Source: an uncultured Bacteroidia bacterium
Lineage (GTDB): Bacteria; Bacteroidota; Bacteroidia; Bacteroidales; UBA932
Direction of reading: 5' to 3'
Assembly: GCA_902766985.1 (NCBI GenBank)
Contig: CACXFP010000284.1
Span: 1-7,704 of the forward strand
DNA: 7,704 nt
The notes beneath the pieces are model-generated. The model saw only the letters and a program-made list of their open reading frames with translations, was not told where the DNA came from and ran no database searches. The position numbers and the translations under genes are program-made. This document shows positions 1 through 6,186 of this stretch, piece after piece. Position 1 is the stretch's first letter. Each line of letters opens with the position of its first letter.

Positions 1-590
1 AGGTCCTCGCCGACCTCCACGGCCACATTAGCCTTCCCGACGCGGAAAATCTGGTTGGGACTGATATTCACCCTCTGGGAACAGATCTCCACCAAAGGGG
101 AGAAGCCTTCCCGGAAAAGGCTCTTGCCGTCGTTGTAGACAGCGCTGGCGGACTGGCTCCGCATGGAAAGGAAGTCTGAGCCGGAAGAAAAGGGCCCGGG
201 GCCTTGGGATCCGTCGCTCCCGGAAACATGCACCTTCGGAACTACGCCGAGCACGTTCCCGTCGCGGATAACGACAGCGCAGTCATACAGGCGTCCGCCG
301 TGCCTTATCGGAGCTCCAGCCACAATGGTGACGGACTTTCCCCGGGAATGGTTCCGGATTGTGCCGATAGCCTTTTCCGCGGCATCCAGAAGGGAATCCT
401 GGCCGAAAAGGTCGGCGCAGCTATACCCGGTCACAGAGAGCTCGGGGAACGCAAGCAGGGATACCCCCTTTTCAAACGCCTTGTCAATCAGGGAGCAGAT
501 AGCGGCGGCATTGGCTTCTGGACCGGCTATCCTGACGCGAGGAATTGCTGCAGCAACCCTCAGGAAACCATAATCTTTTTTTTTTTTCAT
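1..590 (-). CDS. nadE: Glutamine-dependent NAD+ synthetase, N-terminal glutaminase (nitrilase-fold) domain; partial, runs off the left edge
   Basis: The visible 196 codons match the N-terminal carbon-nitrogen hydrolase domain of the long form of NAD+ synthetase. In that family this domain frees ammonia from glutamine for the C-terminal synthetase, which amidates deamido-NAD+ in the last step of NAD synthesis. Seen: FPELSVTGYSCADLF at about residues 48-62, with catalytic Glu50, and VVPK at 116-119, with catalytic Lys119. The nucleophile motif, normally E-I/V-C-E-D, reads VEVGEDL here (residues 191 onward), so residue 194 is Gly (codon GGC, bases 9-11). The loop after VPK, usually LPNYxEFYExRxF in the family, is replaced by a Gly/Ser-rich stretch of equal length before FSSG. 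The synthetase domain lies outside the window. The ATG at 588-590 is chosen because no other start lies nearby in frame; a weak AGGA lies 12 bases upstream. The gene overlaps the transporter gene by 107 bases and is probably co-transcribed with it. Family call firm; activity of this domain doubtful. Confidence 0.88.
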   Translation of the reverse strand, partial: MKKKKDYGFLRVAAAIPRVRIAGPEANAAAICSLIDKAFEKGVSLLAFPELSVTGYSCADLFGQDSLLDAAEKAIGTIRNHSRGKSVTIVAGAPIRHGGRLYDCAVVIRDGNVLGVVPKVHVSGSDGSQGPGPFSSGSDFLSMRSQSASAVYNDGKSLFREGFSPLVEICSQRVNISPNQIFRVGKANVAVEVGED

Positions 591-1755
591 AATCAATTTT
601 TTTCCTGAACAACTTATCCACTACAAGGGCGATGGCTCCGTCTCCGGTCACGTTGCAGGCCGTGCCGAAACTGTCCATGGTGATATAGAGCGCTATCATG
701 AGTGCCTGTTCCTGTTCCCCGAACCCGAGGACGGAAGAAAGCACGCCAAGGGCCGCCATTATGGCTCCTCCGGGAACGCCGGGAGCAGCTACCATCATGA
801 TTGCGAGGAGGAGGATGAAACCGACGAACATTCCGGTATTGAACTCCATCCCCCTCATCAGCATCAGGGCCACCGCACAGGCAGTGATCTTAAGCATCGA
901 ACCTGACAGGTGGATGGTGGCGCAGAGGGGGACGGTGAAGCCGGCGATCTCCTCCTTCACACCGTTCTTGAGAGTGCTGTTGAGGGTTACCGGTATGGTG
1001 GCTGCCGAAGACGAGGTCCCCAGGGCCGTGAAATACGCGGGAAGCATGTTCGCGAGGAGTTTCAGCGGATTCCTGCCGGTGACGGCGCCGGCTATGCAGA
1101 ACTGCAGCAACAGCAGGAGGATGTGCAGGGCGAAGATGACTCCGATGATGGCTATGAACATCTTTACCACCTGCAGGGCCTGTCCGGTGTATGCCATGCA
1201 CAAAAAGATGCCGAAGATATAAACGGGCAGCAAAGGGATGATGACAACCTCTATCGTCTTGACTACGATTTCCTTGAATTCATCCGCCATGTTCTTGAGG
1301 TTCTCCGACCCGAAGAAAGCTATTCCCAGACCGAGGGTGAATGCGAAGACCAGCGAGGCCATGACATCGACCATGGGGGGTATGGAGATGGTAAAGAAGG
1401 GTTCCACGTTCTCGAAACCGGCTATTTCGGTGACTGCTGACGACTTTTCAATCAGCGACGGGAAAACGGAGATTCCGGTGAAATACGACAGGAAACCGGA
1501 AAAGACAGTATCACAGTATGCTATCAGCGCCGTTATTGCCAGAAGGACACCTGCACCCCGTCCGATGTCGGCTATGGCAGGAGTCACGAGGCCGATAATA
1601 ATCAGAGGAATAAGGAATTGGAGGAAATTCCCGAATATTCCGTTGAATGTGGCAAACACCCGTATCGCGCCCATGGGGAGGAAGTTGCCGAGGATAAGTC
1701 CCAGGGCAATGGCGGTGAATATCCGCGGGAGCAGTCCGAATCTGAACTTTTTCAA
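484..1755 (-). CDS. Sodium-coupled amino acid / dicarboxylate symporter (DAACS family)
   Basis: A 423-residue inner-membrane protein with many hydrophobic segments. It carries the landmarks of the glutamate-transporter fold. Re-entrant hairpin 1 has a serine-rich TSSSAATIPVT (about 247-257). TM7 carries ATIHLSGS (279-286). Hairpin 2 has APGVPGG (324-330). TM8 carries DSFGTACNVTGD (361-372). Against archaeal GltPh, Asp361, Asn368 and Asp372 match D394, N401 and D405, but the Arg that holds the substrate side-chain carboxylate (R397) is Gly364, and the sodium-site residues N310 and D312 are His282 and Ser284. I infer a neutral rather than acidic amino acid substrate. The start is TTG at 1753-1755: an in-frame stop lies at 1801-1803 and no ATG lies between. 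The last 35 or so residues, from the A12 tract onward, lie in the overlap with nadE. They are Arg/Ser-rich and unlike a transporter tail, so the native C-terminus may be near residue 390. Family certain, substrate not. Confidence 0.9.
   Translation of the reverse strand: MKKFRFGLLPRIFTAIALGLILGNFLPMGAIRVFATFNGIFGNFLQFLIPLIIIGLVTPAIADIGRGAGVLLAITALIAYCDTVFSGFLSYFTGISVFPSLIEKSSAVTEIAGFENVEPFFTISIPPMVDVMASLVFAFTLGLGIAFFGSENLKNMADEFKEIVVKTIEVVIIPLLPVYIFGIFLCMAYTGQALQVVKMFIAIIGVIFALHILLLLLQFCIAGAVTGRNPLKLLANMLPAYFTALGTSSSAATIPVTLNSTLKNGVKEEIAGFTVPLCATIHLSGSMLKITACAVALMLMRGMEFNTGMFVGFILLLAIMMVAAPGVPGGAIMAALGVLSSVLGFGEQEQALMIALYITMDSFGTACNVTGDGAIALVVDKLFRKKIDYEKKKRLWFPEGCCSNSSRQDSRSRSQCRRYLLPD
576..587 (-). 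repeat. Twelve-base poly-A tract (minus strand) at the transporter/nadE overlap
   Basis: The minus strand carries 12 consecutive A residues immediately after the nadE ATG, giving MKKKK in the nadE frame and EKKKR in the transporter frame. Runs of this length are known to cause slippage by RNA polymerase and errors in sequencing. One A fewer would join the transporter in frame to nadE; one A more would end the transporter after a few residues (EKKKKIMVS then TGA). Confidence 0.95.
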
Positions 1756-1787
1756 TGCTACTGAATCTTTTGTGTCGATGTCAGATG

Positions 1788-1795
1788 CAAAATTA
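1788..1795 (-). promoter_or_regulatory. Putative -7 box of the transporter/nadE operon
   Basis: The minus strand reads TAATTTTG, an exact match to the Bacteroidota sigma-factor -7 consensus TAnnTTTG. It lies 32 bases upstream of the TTG start of the transporter, giving a predicted leader of about 26 bases. I find no good TTG -33 box at the expected distance, so confidence is moderate. Confidence 0.45.
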
Positions 1796-1818
1796 ATTTT
1801 TTATGCGATATTTTATGA

Positions 1819-1848
1819 TTGACAATAAGAGTTTTTTTCATAAATTTG
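1819..1848 (+). promoter_or_regulatory. Promoter of the coiled-coil/zapA operon (TTGACA-N16-TAAATTTG)
   Basis: TTGACA at 1819-1824 and TAAATTTG at 1841-1848 match the Bacteroidota -33 (TTG) and -7 (TAnnTTTG) elements. There are 19 bases between the TTG and the -7 box, a typical distance. The start of transcription is expected near 1854, giving a leader of about 20 bases before the ATG at 1874. An AAGGA at 1856-1860 is a possible weak ribosome site. Confidence 0.65.
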
Positions 1849-1873
1849 CACCTATAAGGATAACTGTAGGCAA

Positions 1874-2146
1874 ATGCTTGAAGATATAAGGAAGAATATC
1901 GAAAAGTTGATAGCCCTGTATGAGTCGGAAAAGACGGAGAAAGAGAACCTCCGTTCCGCACTTGACAAGGCGGTTGCCGAACGTGATGCCTTCAGGAAGC
2001 AGATAACAGAGTTGGAAAATCAGATAGACACCCTGAAGCTTGCCGAAGCCTTCATGGCTCCTGCCGGAAGCGATTCAGGAGCGAAGCTGAAGATCGACGG
2101 CCTGATCCGGGAAATCGACAAATGCATCAAGCTGCTTGAAAATTGA
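1874..2146 (+). CDS. Small coiled-coil protein preceding ZapA (ZapB-like hypothetical)
   Basis: A 90-residue, highly charged protein. Residues 1 to about 58 form a continuous heptad-like coiled coil rich in Glu, Lys and Leu. A Gly/Ala/Ser linker (about 62-70) separates it from a short amphipathic C-terminal helix (IDGLIREIDKCIKLLEN). There is no signal peptide or membrane segment, so it should be cytoplasmic. It sits directly upstream of zapA with one base between its TGA stop and the zapA ATG, which implies translational coupling. From this position, the small size and the coiled coil, I infer a partner of ZapA at the division ring, in the manner of ZapB. I see no sequence motif that proves this; a structural protein of another complex is possible. 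The ATG at 1874 is supported by the promoter 26 bases upstream. Confidence 0.8.
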   Translation: MLEDIRKNIEKLIALYESEKTEKENLRSALDKAVAERDAFRKQITELENQIDTLKLAEAFMAPAGSDSGAKLKIDGLIREIDKCIKLLEN

Positions 2147-2147
2147 G

Positions 2148-2456
2148 ATGAGCCAGAGCATCACCATAAAAATAGCGGGGACGGAATACCCGTTGAAGGC
2201 TGACTCTCCCGAAATGGAGCAGTTGATACGTCTTGCGGCTGAAGCCATAAACCAGAAGCTGGCCGCATACGATTCGAAGTTCCCGGACAAATCCCTTTCT
2301 GACAAGCTTTCCTTCGTTGCCTTGAACGAGGCTGTAGGAAGGCTTTCAGTCCAAAGGAGGTCCGCCGAACTTTCGGCATCCCTCACCGATGAGGCGAAAA
2401 GGCTTCAGAAAGATTTGGAGGACTATCTCGACGATATTGGGAAGAGCGGCCGTTAG
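2148..2456 (+). CDS. zapA: Cell division protein ZapA
   Basis: A 102-residue cytoplasmic protein of the ZapA family. In known members it forms dimers and tetramers and bundles FtsZ filaments at midcell. The N-terminal part, SITIKIAGTEYPLKADSPEME (about 3-24), is the typical beta-strand head that opens with an I-x-I-x-G-x-E-Y-like pattern. It is followed by LIRLAAEAINQKL and a long helical coiled-coil tail (about 50-97). The length fits the family (about 95-110). A TTG at 2136 in the same frame would add four residues and overlap the previous gene, but the ATG at 2148, one base after the upstream stop, is the more natural coupled start. The gene ends with TAG and is followed by a structured non-coding stretch rather than another gene. 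Confidence 0.88.
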   Translation: MSQSITIKIAGTEYPLKADSPEMEQLIRLAAEAINQKLAAYDSKFPDKSLSDKLSFVALNEAVGRLSVQRRSAELSASLTDEAKRLQKDLEDYLDDIGKSGR

Positions 2457-2477
2457 CCCCTGGCGCTTAAATCAACA

Positions 2478-2622
2478 AGTTAAAGCTTTAGCCGGGTGCT
2501 CTCGGGACGAAGAAGACAGGCCGGATTATCTCGCAATCGTTTGCGAACACCGGATCTCTGAACCGTAACGGACCCCAAATCCTGTCATAAAGATTTTATG
2601 ACGAGCGGCTAACGGCTTTTTC
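2478..2622 (+). ncRNA. ssrS: Structured RNA candidate between zapA and rny, probably 6S-like (SsrS)
   Basis: The ends of this stretch pair into a 13-bp stem: 2482-2494 with 2606-2619, one bulged C at 2613, directly followed by TTTTT (2617-2621). Inside are GACAGG (2515-2520) pairing with CCTGTC (2581-2586), CCGG (2521-2524) with CCGG (2550-2553), and a perfect 6-bp terminal hairpin TCGCAA-TCGT-TTGCGA (2531-2546). A small CCG-TAA-CGG hairpin lies at 2563-2571 on the 3' side. An alternative 8-bp hairpin (2584-2602) competes with the GACAGG pairing. One long rod with a closing stem and an internal bubble is the shape of 6S RNA, which binds RNA polymerase as a promoter mimic, and 6S lies next to zapA in proteobacteria. 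The pairing is seen; the 6S identity is inferred from shape and neighbours. The ends are estimates and no clear own promoter is visible, so processing from the zapA transcript is possible. Confidence 0.55.
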
Positions 2623-2639
2623 CCTTTCCATCGAACCCT

Positions 2640-2671
2640 GGCTGTCCGGCTTCCCCGGGCAGCCTTTGTTT
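2640..2671 (+). terminator. Intrinsic terminator after the zapA / RNA unit
   Basis: A 10-bp GC-rich stem (2640-2649 with 2655-2664, one G-U pair) with a five-base loop is followed by a T-rich run TTTGTTT. It lies 18 bases after the structured RNA and 39 bases before rny, so it should separate the division genes and RNA from rny. Confidence 0.75.
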
Positions 2672-2678
2672 ATTGTTG
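2671..2678 (+). promoter_or_regulatory. Weak candidate -7 box for rny-dsbD
   Basis: TATTGTTG matches TAnnTTTG at all but one fixed position and would start transcription near 2684, about 27 bases before the rny ATG. No -33 TTG lies at the expected distance and the box overlaps the T tail of the terminator, so this is tentative; rny may instead be fed by read-through. Confidence 0.25.
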
Positions 2679-2710
2679 GAAACCGATGTAAAACCTAAAT
2701 ACACACGTAC

Positions 2711-4246
2711 ATGGTATCAATCATACTGGCGGCTATAGGAGGAGCGATTCTCGCCCTCGCCGCATACCTTATCATCCATAACAGCATAATGAAAGGCCGG
2801 AGGGACGAAATCATCGAGAAGGCCCACGCCGATGCGGAGAGAATCAAACAGGAAAGGATCCTCCAGGCCAAAGAGAAGATCCTCCAGCTCAAGAGCGAAC
2901 ACGAGAAACAGGTCAATGAAAGGAACTTGCAGCTTCGTGACGCAGAGAACAGGATCAAGCAGAAAGAAGGCAACCTCAACCAGCAGAATAACGAACTGAC
3001 CCGCAGGATTCATGAAGCCGACGCAGCCAAGGCCGCGGCAGCCGCCCTTCAGGAGAACCTTGCCAAGAAGAAAGAGGAATACGACAGGCTGATGGACCAG
3101 GCCAACAAGCAGCTCGAAACCGTTGCCGGGATGAGCGCGGCCGAAGCCAAGAACATACTTATGGAGAATATGAAGGCTGAGGCCCGCACCGAAGCCCAGG
3201 CCTACATAAACGACACCATCGACGAAGCCCGCCTGAATGCCGCGAAGGAAGCCAAGAGAATCGTAATCAACACTATCCAGAGAACGGCTACCGAGACGGC
3301 TATAGAAAACGCAGTCACCACCTTCCCCATCGAAAACGATGAGATCAAGGGCCGCATCATCGGCCGCGAAGGCAGGAACATCAGGGCCCTCGAGGCCGCG
3401 ACGGGGGTTGAGATCGTAGTGGACGACACTCCGGACGCTATCCTCCTCTCCGCATTCGACCCTGTACGCAGGGAGGTGGCCCGCCTTGCCCTCCACCAGC
3501 TTGTGGTGGACGGCAGGATACATCCCGCCCGCATCGAGGAAGTGGTCGCCAAGGTGCAGAAGCAGCTTGAAGACGAAATCCTCGAGACAGGAAAGAGGAC
3601 CTGCATCGACCTCGGCGTACACGGCCTCAACATCGAGCTGGTCAAGCTGATCGGCAGGATGAAATATCGTTCTTCCTACGGCCAGAACCTCCTCCAGCAC
3701 TCCCGCGAGGTTGCCAGCATCAGCGCCATCATGGCCAGCGAGCTCGGGCTCAATCCCAAGGCCGCCAAGAGGGCCGGACTCCTCCACGACATCGGAAAGG
3801 TTTCCGATGAGGATCCCGAACTTCCCCACGCCCTCCTGGGCATGAAACTGGCCGAGCAGTACAAGGAGAAACCCGACATCTGCAACGCCATCGGAGCCCA
3901 TCATGAGGAGATTGAGATGACTTCGCTCATCTCCCCCATCGTGATGATAGGCGACGCCATTTCAGGAGCGCGTCCCGGAGCCCGCAGGGAAGTCATCGAA
4001 TCCTATATCAAGAGGCTGAAGGGAATGGAAGACCTTGCCGCCGCCTACCCCGGAGTCACCAAGAGCTACGCCATCCAGGCCGGACGCGAACTCCGGGTCA
4101 TCGTGGGCGCGGAAGAGGTCAGTGACGACCAGGCAGCCCGCCTTTCCACCGACATCGCGCAGAAGATCCAGGAAGAGATGACCTATCCCGGACAGGTTAA
4201 GATCACGGTCATCCGCGAAACCCGTTCCATTGCCTTCGCAAAATAG
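2711..4246 (+). CDS. rny: Ribonuclease Y
   Basis: A membrane-anchored endoribonuclease that starts mRNA decay by internal cleavage. At 511 residues it is close to the usual length (about 520 in Bacillus subtilis). Domains in order: one N-terminal transmembrane helix (about 4-22); a long Lys/Glu/Gln-rich coiled coil (about 28-190); a KH RNA-binding domain beginning [12 protein letters not shown] at 214, with the GxxG loop at 218-221; an HD phosphohydrolase domain with [10 protein letters not shown] and the metal-binding HD pair at 359-360 (LLHDIGK), then GAHHEE; and a C-terminal domain ending in [12 protein letters not shown]. All key residues appear intact. The ATG at 2711 puts the membrane helix at the very N-terminus, as in the family. 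No clear Shine-Dalgarno is seen, usual for this phylum. It ends with TAG two bases before the dsbD ATG, so the two genes are almost certainly co-transcribed. Confidence 0.97.
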   Translation: MVSIILAAIGGAILALAAYLIIHNSIMKGRRDEIIEKAHADAERIKQERILQAKEKILQLKSEHEKQVNERNLQLRDAENRIKQKEGNLNQQNNELTRRIHEADAAKAAAAALQENLAKKKEEYDRLMDQANKQLETVAGMSAAEAKNILMENMKAEARTEAQAYINDTIDEARLNAAKEAKRIVINTIQRTATETAIENAVTTFPIENDEIKGRIIGREGRNIRALEAATGVEIVVDDTPDAILLSAFDPVRREVARLALHQLVVDGRIHPARIEEVVAKVQKQLEDEILETGKRTCIDLGVHGLNIELVKLIGRMKYRSSYGQNLLQHSREVASISAIMASELGLNPKAAKRAGLLHDIGKVSDEDPELPHALLGMKLAEQYKEKPDICNAIGAHHEEIEMTSLISPIVMIGDAISGARPGARREVIESYIKRLKGMEDLAAAYPGVTKSYAIQAGRELRVIVGAEEVSDDQAARLSTDIAQKIQEEMTYPGQVKITVIRETRSIAFAK

Positions 4247-4248
4247 CC

Positions 4249-6186
4249 ATGAGTCTCCTGCGTCATCTGCTCGCCCCAGTCATCCTTATCCTCGGGCTGT
4301 CCCCCGCACTCGCGCAAAATGAGGACCTGGTCCGTTGGTCCGTCGCGCAAAGGGGTGATACCTTGGTGTTTACCGGAAATATCAAGGATGGATGGCATAT
4401 CTATTCCATCAGCGATCCCATTACGCCGGCATACGTAACCTTCGATACCCCCGACGGCTGGGCCCTTGACGGAGGTCTTTTCGAAAAGATGATTCCCTCG
4501 GAACTGGACGGCAACAAGGTCTTTTTCGGCAAGGGAGAGATCCTGCAGCTCCTGTCGTCCGCCAAGGATGGAGCCAGGATTACCGGAACACTTACCTGGC
4601 AGGCATGCAACGACGTGATGTGCACTCCCCCCATCGACTGGGATTTCACCCTCTACGCTACTGAGGTTACCGCCGACCAGGCCCACCGGACCATGATAGA
4701 GGACCCCGACAAGGCGGATTCCGGGAAAGGTATCTCGATCTGGGCTCTGATCCTCGAAGCCATCCTGTGGGGCTTCGCCATGCTCCTGACCCCCTGCGTC
4801 TTCCCCATGGTCCCGATGACAATCTCCTTCTTCATGAAGGGCTCTTCGTCCCCTGCCGCCGGCAGGTTCAAAGCCTTCATGTACGGCCTTTTCATCGTCC
4901 TCCTGTATACGGTGCCCATCAGCATCATCATCGGCCTCACATGGCTGATCGGAGGAGAGGTCGTGACCGCCGACATTTTCAACTGGCTGGCCACGCACTG
5001 GCTTCCGAACATTATCTTCTTCCTGGTATTCATGGTCTTCGCAGCCTCCTTCTTCGGAGCCTTCGAAATCACCATGCCGTCCAGGCTGGTCAACAGCAGC
5101 GACAAGAAATCCGGGAACGGAGGCCTTGGCGGGATCTTCTTCCTGGCCCTCACCCTCGTTCTGGTTTCCTTCTCCTGTACTGGTCCCATCGTGGGAACGG
5201 TCCTTATCAAATCCACCCAGGGGGAATTCTGGACCCCGATGGTCACGATGCTCGCCTTTTCGGTCGCATTCGCACTCCCCTTCACCATTTTCGCCCTCTT
5301 CCCTTCCCTGCTGAAGAAGATGAAGAGCGGCAGCTGGCTCAATTCAGTCAAGGTAGTGCTGGGATTCATTGAAATAGCCCTGGGATTCAAATTCCTCAGC
5401 GTCGCGGACCAGACCTATCACTGGGGCCTTCTGGACAGGGAAGTTTATCTCGCAATCTGGATCGTGGTGTTTACGATGCTGGGCTTCTACCTTCTCGGGA
5501 AACTGAGGTTCAAATATGACGAGGAGCTCAAGCACATCAGCCTTGGCAGGCTCATCCTTGCCATAATCGACTTTGCCTTTGTCGTTTACATGATTCCCGG
5601 GATGTGGGGGGCTCCCCTGAAGGCATTGTCCGGCTACCTCCCTCCCATCGAGACGCAGGACTTCGTAGTCTGGAACATGGCCGAAGGCCAGGGAGCGCCG
5701 GCGGCAACTGCGGCACAGTCCGTCTCCAGGAACGACTATGGCCTCTCCCTCCCGCACGGCCTCGACGGCTATTTCAACCTCGACGAGGCGCTGGAGGCAT
5801 CGGCCAAGGAAGGGAAGCCCGTTTTCGTGGACATAACCGGACACGGATGCGTGAACTGCAGGGAAATGGAGCAGAGGGTATGGAGCGATCCAAGGGTACT
5901 GGAGACCATGAGGAATGACTACACTGTGGTGGCCCTTTATACGGATGATAAGAGCAAACTCCCGGAAAATGAATGGGTGACCACCGATTCCGGAAAGGTC
6001 CTCAAAGATATAGGAAGGGTAAATTCACTCCTGGTCAGGAACAGGTTCGGGGTCAACTCGCAGCCAAGCTACGTCATCCTTGATTCGCAGGGGAACCAGC
6101 TCCTTCCCACGTACGGATACAACCTCGACACGGACGCTTTCCTGGCATTCCTCGAGGCCGGGAAGAAGGCTTACAAAGGGGAATAG
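4249..6186 (+). CDS. dsbD: Thiol:disulfide interchange protein DsbD
   Basis: A 645-residue inner-membrane protein that passes electrons from cytoplasmic thioredoxin to periplasmic thiol proteins. A signal peptide (about 1-22, cleavage after ALA) leads into the periplasmic alpha domain with the Cys pair C120 and C125 (CNDVMC). The membrane beta domain (about 160-450) carries C183 in TPCVFPM and C310 in SCTGP, the two CcdA-like cysteines. A linker follows, then a C-terminal thioredoxin-like gamma domain (about 500-645) with C534-V-N-C537 in GHGCVNCREME. All six cysteines of the relay are present, so the protein should be active. The start is two bases after the rny stop, which implies translational coupling. 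Its stop directly abuts the stop of the opposite-strand gene. Likely clients are periplasmic disulfide reductases or cytochrome c maturation proteins; none is in the window. Confidence 0.95.
   Translation: MSLLRHLLAPVILILGLSPALAQNEDLVRWSVAQRGDTLVFTGNIKDGWHIYSISDPITPAYVTFDTPDGWALDGGLFEKMIPSELDGNKVFFGKGEILQLLSSAKDGARITGTLTWQACNDVMCTPPIDWDFTLYATEVTADQAHRTMIEDPDKADSGKGISIWALILEAILWGFAMLLTPCVFPMVPMTISFFMKGSSSPAAGRFKAFMYGLFIVLLYTVPISIIIGLTWLIGGEVVTADIFNWLATHWLPNIIFFLVFMVFAASFFGAFEITMPSRLVNSSDKKSGNGGLGGIFFLALTLVLVSFSCTGPIVGTVLIKSTQGEFWTPMVTMLAFSVAFALPFTIFALFPSLLKKMKSGSWLNSVKVVLGFIEIALGFKFLSVADQTYHWGLLDREVYLAIWIVVFTMLGFYLLGKLRFKYDEELKHISLGRLILAIIDFAFVVYMIPGMWGAPLKALSGYLPPIETQDFVVWNMAEGQGAPAATAAQSVSRNDYGLSLPHGLDGYFNLDEALEASAKEGKPVFVDITGHGCVNCREMEQRVWSDPRVLETMRNDYTVVALYTDDKSKLPENEWVTTDSGKVLKDIGRVNSLLVRNRFGVNSQPSYVILDSQGNQLLPTYGYNLDTDAFLAFLEAGKKAYKGE

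Noticed and set aside
163..608. Plus-strand open frames at 163-573 and 204-608
   Set aside because: They lie antisense to the NadE domain, which has recognisable FPELS and VPK motifs.
698..1822. Three open frames on the plus strand (698-1222, 910-1440, 1238-1822)
   Set aside because: They lie opposite the DAACS transporter, whose motifs are clear; they have no promoter or family features.
1758..1961. 67-codon minus-strand frame across the divergent promoter
   Set aside because: It overlaps the promoter and the start of the coiled-coil gene and shows no protein-like features.
2136..2147. TTG at 2136 as the zapA start
   Set aside because: It would overlap the upstream gene and add four residues; the ATG at 2148 gives the usual ZapA N-terminus.
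2584..2602. Hairpin GTCATAAA-GAT-TTTATGAC as a terminator
   Set aside because: It is AT-rich and followed by ACGAGCGG, not a T run; the GC-rich stem at 2640-2664 is the better terminator.
2717..3904. 395-codon open frame on the minus strand inside rny
   Set aside because: The plus strand is an unmistakable RNase Y with intact KH and HD motifs; the antisense frame is a by-product of GC-rich codon use and resembles no known protein.
4183..5844. Several open frames within dsbD on both strands (such as 4183-4998, 4653-5390, 4767-5372, 5344-5844)
   Set aside because: All are shadows of dsbD, whose six cysteines and domain order leave no doubt.
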